Positions 35,804 through 41,363 of a stretch of 61,785 nt of DNA are shown piece after piece (the stretch's first letter is position 1; each line of letters opens with the position of its first letter). The DNA is from a virus: positions 1 to 61,785 of the IMG/VR virus record IMGVR_UViG_3300027816_000110; one strand, given 5' to 3'. The position numbers and the translations under genes were made by a program. The notes beneath the pieces are model-generated. The model ran no database searches, had not been told where the DNA came from, and saw nothing but the letters and a program-made list of their open reading frames with translations.

Positions 35804-36063
35804 GTGTTGACTTTTGGGGTTTTGTGTTGACTTTATTACGACTTTGTGTTAAGTTTTTCTAGTGTTTATAAGGAAAGTGTTAACTTTACAACTTTTTTCT
35901 ATTTTTCAAAAAAAAAATATATATATATAGATATAGTAGTAGAAAAAAAAATTCTACCACTAGGGACTAAAAGTCGTAAAGTTAACACTAAAATGGATAA
36001 TTGACTGATAATGTGTAAGTTAGGTCGAAAAAAGTCGACACAAACTTAACATAAAGTCAACAC
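35804..36063. repeat. Iteron-type repeat array, candidate replication origin
   Basis: Eight copies of an 11-bp motif near GTGTTGACTTT. Four read forward: 35804, 35824, 35846 (GTGTTAAGTTT) and 35877 (GTGTTAACTTT). Four read in reverse: 35978, 36031 (AAAGTCGACAC), 36042 (AAACTTAACAT) and 36053. They flank an A/T-only core of poly-A and alternating TA (about 35919-35960). Facing repeat clusters around a meltable A/T tract are the layout of a theta-type origin. The array also sits between two minus-strand genes, so it could be an operator set for the early promoter; a TAAGTTTG on the minus strand at 36041-36048 supports a promoter. Confidence 0.68.
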
Positions 36064-36446
36064 AGGTTGTCAATGACATAATTTATGTAGCTGATTCTCT
36101 GCGTGTTAGTGCCTGTTACTTGAGGTGTTGGTAGAGAAGTCACAATCATCGTGTTAGTGTCAACGATTGGTTGGCTGTTAAACATGCCGAAGAATAAGGC
36201 TGACCGTTTGTCTTTGTGACAAGTCAGAACGGAAAGCTTTAATACCTCCCCATCGAACTCACCGAACAACATGTCGGTCGTCATGCCGTGCTGTCGAATG
36301 AATGCCCGAACACTTGCTTCGATGTCCTCGACAGATAGGCAGATGTATTTCTTGGTGTTGGTTAACGTCGTGTATCTTGACGTGTAGTTTACTTGGCTTA
36401 CCGAACGTCCCGTTGGGTAGAGCGACTGGCTGAATTGTTTTAGCAT
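36057..36446 (-). CDS. Hypothetical protein, 129 aa
   Basis: Starts MLKQFSQSLYPTGRSVSQV. The middle ASVRAFIRQHGMTTDMLFGEFDG is helical, with beta segments after it. Its last codons run into the last repeat of the origin array. No family is recognised. Confidence 0.68.
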   Translation of the reverse strand: MLKQFSQSLYPTGRSVSQVNYTSRYTTLTNTKKYICLSVEDIEASVRAFIRQHGMTTDMLFGEFDGEVLKLSVLTCHKDKRSALFFGMFNSQPIVDTNTMIVTSLPTPQVTGTNTQRISYINYVIDNLC

Positions 36447-36458
36447 TTGTTTCTAGAT

Positions 36459-36929
36459 TTAAAATGTCCAATCGTAGTGATAGTCACATACACCGAACAC
36501 TATGTTTATTTTACTATAGGTTGTTTTTAATTTAGTTACTCCATCAATTAGCTTGAGACGTCCTCGTTCGTCCCAAAGGTCAAGACCAATTGTGTAGTCT
36601 TTGAATCTTTCGCCAGACCTCTCGTACTGCTTGTACCACTTGTCGTCAAATTCGATTGACTTGCTTTCCTTTCTCCAAGACTTGTTTCTATATACTATCG
36701 TCTCGAAATGGTCTATTGGTTCGTGCTTCCAATCTTGATGTCCCATTGGTAGTTCAGTCCCATCTCCTGTTGTGTTGCAGTGTTGGATGATTACACTCTT
36801 GCCGTCTTTAGATACGTCATGTACCTTAGCTACTTGTCGGTCGGTGTATAGACATATTGTTGCCCAATCACCTTTGTTTGGTATTGTTTGGATGGTTGAG
36901 TACATCCAATTTATAAAACTTCCTTTCAT
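36459..36929 (-). CDS. Hypothetical protein, 156 aa
   Basis: Starts MKGSFINWMYSTIQTIPNKG. Contains a beta-rich N-terminal part (VHDVSKDGKSVIIQHCN) and aromatic-rich mid-part, ending CDYHYDWTF. The sequence has several Trp/Tyr-rich turns like a small beta-barrel. No family is recognised. It lies in a run of similarly sized early genes. Confidence 0.7.
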   Translation of the reverse strand: MKGSFINWMYSTIQTIPNKGDWATICLYTDRQVAKVHDVSKDGKSVIIQHCNTTGDGTELPMGHQDWKHEPIDHFETIVYRNKSWRKESKSIEFDDKWYKQYERSGERFKDYTIGLDLWDERGRLKLIDGVTKLKTTYSKINIVFGVCDYHYDWTF

Positions 36930-36934
36930 GATTT

Positions 36935-37150
36935 CTACATATTAATTCCGTATTCTATTGCTCTCATTTCATCTATGTCACCATCCTTGGTTAATATCCC
37001 GACCTCAATTAGTCGGGATGCCATCCGTCCGTAATGACCTTGTAACGACCATGCGCTACCATTTTTTACAAGTTCAGAGAACATGTATACCATCTCTGCA
37101 CCATCAAGCATCCCGCTCTCGTATGCGATTATTCTGTCTATCGTGTCCAT
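36935..37150 (-). CDS. Hypothetical protein, 71 aa
   Basis: Starts MDTIDRIIAYESGMLDGAE. It contains MFSELVKNGSAWSLQGHYGR, a pattern I recall in small phage proteins, then ASRLIEVGILTKDGDI: a helical bundle with a winged-helix-like turn. Function unknown. Confidence 0.75.
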   Translation of the reverse strand: MDTIDRIIAYESGMLDGAEMVYMFSELVKNGSAWSLQGHYGRMASRLIEVGILTKDGDIDEMRAIEYGINM

Positions 37151-37153
37151 AAG

Positions 37154-37435
37154 TTATAGGTTAATAATTATTTTATCTTTATTCTTTTCTCCCCATTTGT
37201 TTATTTGGTCTAGGGTGTAGGAAGTCCATGTTGCTTTACCATTGTCATATTCATATCTTGATATGTCTACCTCTCTATTTGAATCTAATTCTTCCCACAC
37301 ACCATAACTTATGCTCATGATTGGTGCAGTGATAACGAAGTATGTTCCCGTCCATGATTTCTCAACATAAACATTAATAGGAAATTTATCCTTAATGCTC
37401 CATGATTTTTCTTTTTGAAAATTTATTTCAGCCAT
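37154..37435 (-). CDS. Hypothetical protein, 93 aa
   Basis: Starts MAEINFQKEKSWSIKDKFP. Beta-rich with VYVEKSWTGTYFVITAPIMS in the middle, then a basic C-terminal helix. No family is recognised. It is separated from its neighbours by 3-5 nt, typical of the early gene string. Confidence 0.7.
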   Translation of the reverse strand: MAEINFQKEKSWSIKDKFPINVYVEKSWTGTYFVITAPIMSISYGVWEELDSNREVDISRYEYDNGKATWTSYTLDQINKWGEKNKDKIIINL

Positions 37436-37440
37436 AAGTT

Positions 37441-37665
37441 CTAAAATGTTAGTTTATCAAATTCATGAAACATGTCTATCTTGTCATTCGGAAATCTATC
37501 CGTTAACGCTCTGAACAAATCTTCGTTCGTGTACTCCTCATATCCATCTCGTTCTGCGTTTACGATTGGTTGGATGACTTCAGCGATTTGGTCATCGTTC
37601 AAGGTAGTTAATAGATAGAAGTCTTCTTCATTAAATGCTGTTGTGTTGATTCTAATTACTCTCAT
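37441..37665 (-). CDS. Hypothetical protein, 74 aa
   Basis: Starts MRVIRINTTAFNEEDFYLL. Small alpha/beta protein, acidic, with EEYTNEDLFRALTDRFPND near the C-terminus. Its ATG follows hammerhead ribozyme A by 18 nt (leader CCAATAAAAACTTAGAACAA), so after self-cleavage it would head its own message. Confidence 0.72.
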   Translation of the reverse strand: MRVIRINTTAFNEEDFYLLTTLNDDQIAEVIQPIVNAERDGYEEYTNEDLFRALTDRFPNDKIDMFHEFDKLTF

Positions 37666-37683
37666 TTGTTCTAAGTTTTTATT

Positions 37684-37740
37684 GGTTAAGACAGCACCTT
37701 TGGAGTGCTGTTTCGATTATTTAAATCTCGTCAGTTAACC
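37684..37740 (-). ncRNA. Hammerhead ribozyme A (type I)
   Basis: Minus-strand RNA: stem I GGUUAA/UUAACC; core CUGACGA; stem II GAUU-UAAAU-AAUC; GAAA; stem III ACAGCAC/GUGCUGU with a 7-nt loop; then the cleavage triplet GUC, cutting between plus positions 37690 and 37689. All invariant core residues are present. The UAA stop codon of the 75-aa gene lies in stem I. Confidence 0.93.
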
Positions 37741-37962
37741 TTGGTGAAACATGCTCTCCTTGAATCGAATCAATTGACCCTCCTCGTACTTGAGTAGGTC
37801 GTCTAGCTTGTCTCTGTCAACGGATATTATTCCGTGTATCGGGTGCTTGATGTCGTTGATGCCAACGAATTGCTTGTTGCGAATCAATTGCTCTCTGATT
37901 GTCAATTGTCTGATAGTGCCTTCCGCCTTGTGAAAGCCTACGTTGTTCATTCTCTTTTCCAT
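37735..37962 (-). CDS. Hypothetical protein, 75 aa
   Basis: Starts MEKRMNNVGFHKAEGTIRQ and continues with LTIREQLIRNKQFVGIND and a HPIHGIISVDRDKLDDLL helix. Small basic protein without a known family. Its stop codon (TAA, 37735-37737) is part of stem I of hammerhead ribozyme A, so translation and ribozyme folding overlap. Confidence 0.72.
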   Translation of the reverse strand: MEKRMNNVGFHKAEGTIRQLTIREQLIRNKQFVGINDIKHPIHGIISVDRDKLDDLLKYEEGQLIRFKESMFHQG

Positions 37963-37967
37963 AATTT

Positions 37968-38108
37968 CTATTTGTTATATACCTCGTCTAATTGGTAGCC
38001 GTAACGCTTTTGCATGTAAGCTACGTAGTTATTAAAATGTTGTTCGTTCTCAAATTCCTTCGTGATGATTATCTGCTCTCTACGATGGTTAAAAAATACT
38101 AGTATCAT
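37968..38108 (-). CDS. Small hypothetical protein, 46 aa
   Basis: MILVFFNHRREQIIITKEFE then NEQHFNNYVAYMQKRYGYQL, ending DEVYNK. Starts in an ATGA overlap with the previous small gene. An alpha/beta mini-protein of unknown role. Confidence 0.62.
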   Translation of the reverse strand: MILVFFNHRREQIIITKEFENEQHFNNYVAYMQKRYGYQLDEVYNK

Positions 38109-38215
38109 CGCGCTCTGAATGGAATTAATAATCTCTTAGTCTTAACTAATGTTCCGTTTAGAAAGAATCCCCATACCTCGAAGTTCCCTTCAATCTTTAA
38201 GATTTTTGTGCTCAT
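38105..38215 (-). CDS. Small hypothetical protein, 36 aa
   Basis: MSTKILKIEGNFEVWGFF then LNGTLVKTKRLLIPFRAR. First gene after hammerhead ribozyme B; its ATG is 18 nt from the ribozyme end. It overlaps the next gene by 4 nt. A short beta hairpin-like basic protein; function unknown. Confidence 0.58.
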   Translation of the reverse strand: MSTKILKIEGNFEVWGFFLNGTLVKTKRLLIPFRAR

Positions 38216-38232
38216 GGCTATTAAATTAAATT

Positions 38233-38287
38233 GGTTAAGACGTGACACGTAGTCACGTTTCGGTCATTGAGACCTCATCAGTCAACC
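38233..38287 (-). ncRNA. Hammerhead ribozyme B (type I)
   Basis: Minus-strand RNA: stem I GGUUGA/UUAACC (one G-U pair); core CUGAUGA; stem II GGUC-UCAAU-GACC; GAAA; stem III ACGUGAC-UACGU-GUCACGU; cleavage triplet GUC, cutting between plus 38239 and 38238. The stop codon UGA of the 54-aa gene is the UGA inside the CUGAUGA core. Confidence 0.95.
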
Positions 38288-38442
38288 TCGTTGATAAATT
38301 TCTTTGCCTCATCTAATGTCATGTGTATACCACATGCATCAAATCCATCCGCATCGACAATTATATATCTGTCTTCTGTTTGAATCTCGCCAGTATAGTC
38401 ATATTGACCTTTTTCTAAATAAATTTCTATTGTGTAATACAT
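38278..38442 (-). CDS. Small hypothetical protein, 54 aa
   Basis: MYYTIEIYLEKGQYDYTG then EIQTEDRYIIVDADGFDACG and a helix MTLDEAKKFINEVD. A well-formed acidic alpha/beta mini-protein. It begins 17 nt after hammerhead ribozyme C and its stop is inside hammerhead ribozyme B. Function unknown. Confidence 0.7.
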   Translation of the reverse strand: MYYTIEIYLEKGQYDYTGEIQTEDRYIIVDADGFDACGIHMTLDEAKKFINEVD

Positions 38443-38459
38443 GATTTCTATGTTTTATT

Positions 38460-38516
38460 GGTTAATACGGCATCTTGTGAATGCCGTTTCGAATACTAAA
38501 TTCTCATCAGTTAACC
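38460..38516 (-). ncRNA. Hammerhead ribozyme C (type I)
   Basis: Minus-strand RNA: stem I GGUUAA/UUAACC; core CUGAUGA; stem II GAAU-UUAGU-AUUC; GAAA; stem III ACGGCAU/AUGCCGU with 7-nt loop; cleavage triplet GUA, cutting between plus 38466 and 38465. GUA fits the NUH rule. The ribozyme begins on the last base of the stop codon of the 37-aa gene. Confidence 0.93.
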
Positions 38517-38629
38517 TAAATGTAAATCGGTGGAACGTGACCTGTTATGATTTGGTAGACGGCATATCCAATACCGAACAAAATACCAAATGCTAAACTG
38601 CTTGTCCAAACTGCAAATACTACTTTCAT
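38516..38629 (-). CDS. Small membrane protein, 37 aa
   Basis: MKVVFAVWTSSLAFGILFG then IGYAVYQIITGHVPPIYI: a single membrane helix. First recognised coding gene of the minus operon. Its leader (AACCATTTAAATTTATAGCC) is nearly the same as that of the 36-aa gene after ribozyme B, yet the expected ribozyme position is taken by a different structured element (38653-38699). Function unknown. Confidence 0.6.
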   Translation of the reverse strand: MKVVFAVWTSSLAFGILFGIGYAVYQIITGHVPPIYI

Positions 38630-38652
38630 GGCTATAAATTTAAATGGTTAGT

Positions 38653-38699
38653 GCCGTGCTGAGTTTCGCTCTCAGTTAATGACTCATAGTCAACACGGC
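38653..38699 (-). ncRNA. Three-way-junction element in the ribozyme position
   Basis: GCCGTG/CACGGC closes a three-way junction with two hairpins, GACT-ATG-AGTC and CTGAG-AGCGAAA-CTCAG. It contains a CGAAAC stretch but no intact CUGANGA core, so it is not a functional hammerhead. It precedes the 37-aa gene in the same way that ribozymes precede their genes, so it may be a derived or replaced ribozyme. Confidence 0.5.
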
Positions 38700-38719
38700 T
38701 ATAATGTACCTTGCACCAC

Positions 38720-39060
38720 ACTTATATAGGTGGAATCGAACCACCACAAGGATATTATCTTTATCTGTAACCTACCATGCGTGAAATAGGAGTAGTCTTA
38801 ATTGCTTTTCAGCTTCCGCTTTTTTGATGTTATCGTAGGCGACGCATGTTCCAAGATGTCAAAGACCGATATTTATTAATCTAATTACTATTCATTGCCT
38901 ATAACACTTTAACCATTTCCCTTTCGGTGTTTATTATCGGTTTCATTTAGACTTTATGCACTAGGCTAGTCGCACCCTTATTTCCGTGTTGTTTTCTAGT
39001 AAGAAGTATTGTTGTTAGCTCGTTTGCTTACATCAAAGTAACGGCAACTGATTGGATTAA
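38720..39060 (-). ncRNA. Gene-free leader of the minus operon, candidate structured RNA with T-arm-like hairpin
   Basis: About 340 nt without a credible frame. Read on the minus strand, it contains a perfect T-arm-like hairpin GGTGG-TTCGATT-CCACC (near 38725-38745) nested in CCTTG/CAAGG. Other complementarities are CATGCGT/ACGCATG (about 38777-38848), CCGATA/TATCGG (about 38865-38940) and AACAC/GTGTT. No acceptor stem or D arm completes a tRNA, and no tmRNA tag frame ends in the usual ALAA-type sequence. It is probably a multi-branched RNA at the 5' end of the early transcript. Confidence 0.45.
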
Positions 39061-39600
39061 TAACGATTTTTTTTTAGACGTTTTGAAAAATACGTGTTAA
39101 TACGTAGAAGAATCTAAGTGTTTATACGTAGTGACGACACCATTGGAGAAGGCTGTAATGACTGGCAAAGTCTTATTGGTATTGGGTTTGGGATCGATTT
39201 AGATTATTTTGCAGTAAATTCATTTGTGAAGTAAGATTACAAGACGGGGTAACCCCTCCCCTCCAATCAATCGAGCTGAAACGTAGAACGGACGGACGAT
39301 TGAACGATTGGTCGGTTGGTCTATTTAACATAATGCAAATTATAATACAAGTTTGTCGAGCGATTTTAAGGTAGGGGTAATTGGTCTCAGATAACAACAC
39401 ACCACCCCACCCCTGCGCACAAGCACACCCACCCCTACACACGTGCGCGTAGCGTACAGGTAGGCAGGTAGGTAGGTCGCTAGGCAAAAAGCCAAAAAGT
39501 CCGACCGAACTTTCCGAAATACATACCCCCCTATCGATTTGCCAGTCGTTTCGGTCGATCGGGCTGGCGCGCCAGATGGGGGTATTACCCAAAAATTCCG
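39061..39600. other. Non-coding strand-switch region with GC-rich repeat tract
   Basis: No credible gene on either strand. The divergent minus and plus operons start on its two sides. Between about 39380 and 39580 base composition jumps to GC-rich. That part holds GGTAG-type direct repeats (39458-39476), an 8-bp inverted repeat CGACCGAA/TTCGGTCG (39502-39509, 39550-39557) and a 12-bp palindrome CTGGCGCGCCAG (39564-39575). Possible roles are a second origin, packaging signal or control region. Confidence 0.5.
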
Positions 39601-39608
39601 TATATTTG
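39601..39608 (+). promoter_or_regulatory. Bacteroidota-type promoter (-7 TATATTTG)
   Basis: TATATTTG at the right edge of the GC-rich non-coding region; the first ATG follows 5 nt later. It would start the plus-strand middle/late block at 39613. Confidence 0.65.
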
Positions 39609-39612
39609 CCAT

Positions 39613-39726
39613 ATGGTTAAAAAACACATCAAACGGAATAACACGATCAAGAAGAACTTAGATCGTATAAAAAATAATTCATTATCTTTACAAAAAATAA
39701 AGTCATGCCAAACGATAAAAAAATAA
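39613..39726 (+). CDS. Possible small basic protein, 37 aa
   Basis: MVKKHIKRNNTIKKNLDRIK then NNSLSLQKIKSCQTIKK. Its ATG lies 5 nt after the promoter, but its end overlaps the 80-aa gene by 22 nt. Highly Lys/Asn-rich. It may be a real leader-less gene or a chance frame. Confidence 0.4.
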   Translation: MVKKHIKRNNTIKKNLDRIKNNSLSLQKIKSCQTIKK

Positions 39727-39947
39727 AGACTGTTGAACGTACTACAGCAAATAAGTTTGTAGCTGTTCCTAATCCATTCAGACCTATCAAAAAAACTCCA
39801 TCAGGTCTACCTACAAAGTATTATAATGAAGTTCCAGTAAAAACTACAACAGTTACTAAGAACGGTGTTACAAAAACAAAAACAAACAGAAAAATTGATC
39901 CAGATATGCCTGGAGTTATAAATAATAAGAGGTGGAGGAAAGGATGA
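39705..39947 (+). CDS. Small basic protein, 80 aa
   Basis: Lys/Thr/Pro-rich, starting MPNDKKIKTVERTTANKFV and ending in NNKRWRKG. Probably a nucleic-acid-associated or unstructured virion accessory protein. The next gene starts in a 4-nt ATGA overlap. No family is recognised. Confidence 0.65.
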   Translation: MPNDKKIKTVERTTANKFVAVPNPFRPIKKTPSGLPTKYYNEVPVKTTTVTKNGVTKTKTNRKIDPDMPGVINNKRWRKG

Positions 39948-40078
39948 CAGTAATCCTACAGTTTAGTATGCCTTACGGCCTTAATGTTGGTTTTGAGTAT
40001 TACAAGGCTGAGGAAGGTTTAGACAATGAGTTTCATCTCAATTTGTTAATTTTTAAAATTATATTGTTATGGCATTAA
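39944..40078 (+). CDS. Small conserved-looking phage protein, 44 aa
   Basis: MTVILQFSMPYGLNVGFEYY then KAEEGLDNEFHLNLLIFKII, ending LLWH. I recognise this GxNxGFxxY / acidic / hydrophobic layout from other Bacteroidota phages, always as a short protein of unknown role. ATGA overlap with the upstream gene; overlaps the 406-aa gene start by 10 nt. Confidence 0.6.
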   Translation: MTVILQFSMPYGLNVGFEYYKAEEGLDNEFHLNLLIFKIILLWH

Positions 40079-41289
40079 TGAGAACGGGTCGTAAAATGAT
40101 GATTGGTGACCCACCAAGTCTTCCTACTAGACGACAGGATGTTACTAAAGCAATGAGCGATCTACAGCAAGTAAAAATAAGTGGTCCTAAAGACGATCCA
40201 TTTGTTGGAACATTTGCCAGAAAGGGTGATATAGCTGAAACTTCAAAGAGAAACAAAATGGCTCAAGAGTCTTACAGTAAGGCATCTTCTGAGTACAAAC
40301 AAAAGTCTGAGGCTAAATCGTCTTACGACAAACAAAAAGCTGCATATGACGAATTCTTAAAAAGTAAACCGACAAGAAAAGCAAAAGGAACTCTTGAAGA
40401 TATGACTGAAGAGCAAGAGATGTCTGTTTATGGTAAGAAGGAGTTATCTGGATCAGAGTTAGAGAGCTTCTACAATGCTCCATCTAATAAGTCTTTTAAA
40501 CAAAGTCGCTTACCAAATGAGCGTATACTTGTGCATGATTACGAGGAGCAAAAAAAGACTGGATTTAAAGGTCCAATGAATGTAACAAGAATGTACAAGG
40601 ATCCAGGTGCTGATCCAGGTAGTCCAGGTAAAGCTCCAGAACAGCCTAAATTAGTTCAACCTAAAACAACTACAGTTGGAAGAATTAAAAAAGATGAAGT
40701 TGAATCATGGGCTTCACCTACAAGAACTAGGGGCGGAGGTAGTAAATTGATGACTCAAAAGATACCTGTTAAAAAATCAACATCTGAACGTCAAAAAGGC
40801 TACACATACGGCAAAGAGCGAAAAATGGCTGCTGCTTACTATGGTGCTATTGGTGATGTTCTAGGTGAGGAAGGAAGATATGCAACTAGTGGTGCTTTAG
40901 GAGACTTCCAAAAAACACGTAAGGAAGATATAAAAAGTTTGAAATCTGAAAAGAGAGCTTCTTCCGACGCGTCTGAAAAAAGGTCTATCAAAAAAGATAT
41001 TAAATCAAGCAGGAAAGATATCAGAGAAGCCAAACTAGCTCAGAAATACGTAGAGTCTTTACCTAACAAATATCAATCTTCTGCTGGTGTAGCAAAAGAT
41101 GATATACGTAGAAATGTAGAAAACGAAAAACTACCAGAAGGTAAAAACAAGCCAAAAAGAGTAGTTAGAACTTTTACTCCAGAATCTATGAAGGGATCTA
41201 CAGAACAATCAAGGCAATCAATGCTAACTGAAACTAAAAAAGTAAGAAATTTAGGCCCAACTAAACGAACAATGCCAAAAAATAGATAA
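40069..41289 (+). CDS. Lys/Ser/Arg-rich protein, 406 aa
   Basis: Very basic, low-complexity protein rich in Lys, Ser, Arg, Thr and Pro with a long charged helix (about 280-330: SDASEKRSIKKDIKSSRKDI). No enzymatic motif. Proteins like this usually bind nucleic acid or sit in the virion interior. It is followed by a strong terminator, so it ends the first plus-strand unit. The unknown role is not resolved by sequence. Confidence 0.8.
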   Translation: MALMRTGRKMMIGDPPSLPTRRQDVTKAMSDLQQVKISGPKDDPFVGTFARKGDIAETSKRNKMAQESYSKASSEYKQKSEAKSSYDKQKAAYDEFLKSKPTRKAKGTLEDMTEEQEMSVYGKKELSGSELESFYNAPSNKSFKQSRLPNERILVHDYEEQKKTGFKGPMNVTRMYKDPGADPGSPGKAPEQPKLVQPKTTTVGRIKKDEVESWASPTRTRGGGSKLMTQKIPVKKSTSERQKGYTYGKERKMAAAYYGAIGDVLGEEGRYATSGALGDFQKTRKEDIKSLKSEKRASSDASEKRSIKKDIKSSRKDIREAKLAQKYVESLPNKYQSSAGVAKDDIRRNVENEKLPEGKNKPKRVVRTFTPESMKGSTEQSRQSMLTETKKVRNLGPTKRTMPKNR

Positions 41290-41294
41290 AATAG

Positions 41295-41317
41295 CCCTCC
41301 AATCGGAGGGTTTTTTT
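41295..41317 (+). terminator. Intrinsic terminator
   Basis: Perfect 6-bp stem CCCTCC-AATC-GGAGGG followed by seven T. It separates the 406-aa gene from the chaperonin operon. Confidence 0.93.
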
Positions 41318-41346
41318 GTTTTTGTCACGAAAATCTGCTATATTTG
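41315..41346 (+). promoter_or_regulatory. Bacteroidota-type promoter for groEL/groES
   Basis: TTTG at 41315-41318, 20 nt gap, then TATATTTG at 41339-41346. Both -33 and -7 elements match the Bacteroidota consensus, overlapping the T-run of the upstream terminator. The GroEL ATG is at 41364, 17 nt after the -7 element. Confidence 0.78.
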
Positions 41347-41363
41347 TGACAAAATATAATAAA

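Noticed and set aside
38653-38699. Fourth hammerhead ribozyme
   Set aside because: CGAAAC is present but the CUGANGA box is missing and stem III cannot form, so it was reported as a different junction only.
38720-38900. A complete tRNA or tmRNA
   Set aside because: Only the T arm is canonical. No matching acceptor stem, D arm or anticodon arm was found, and no tag frame with an ALAA-type end exists.
39173-39627. Long minus-strand frames (139 and 95 aa) in the GC-rich strand-switch tract
   Set aside because: They are low-complexity, Cys/Pro/Arg-rich translations of a GC-rich repeat tract, with no start context and two frames overlapping on the same strand. The tract behaves as non-coding.
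41316-41363. Longer GroEL frame starting at 41316
   Set aside because: It would begin with TTG inside the terminator T-run and the promoter; the ATG at 41364 matches the transcript and the normal GroEL start.
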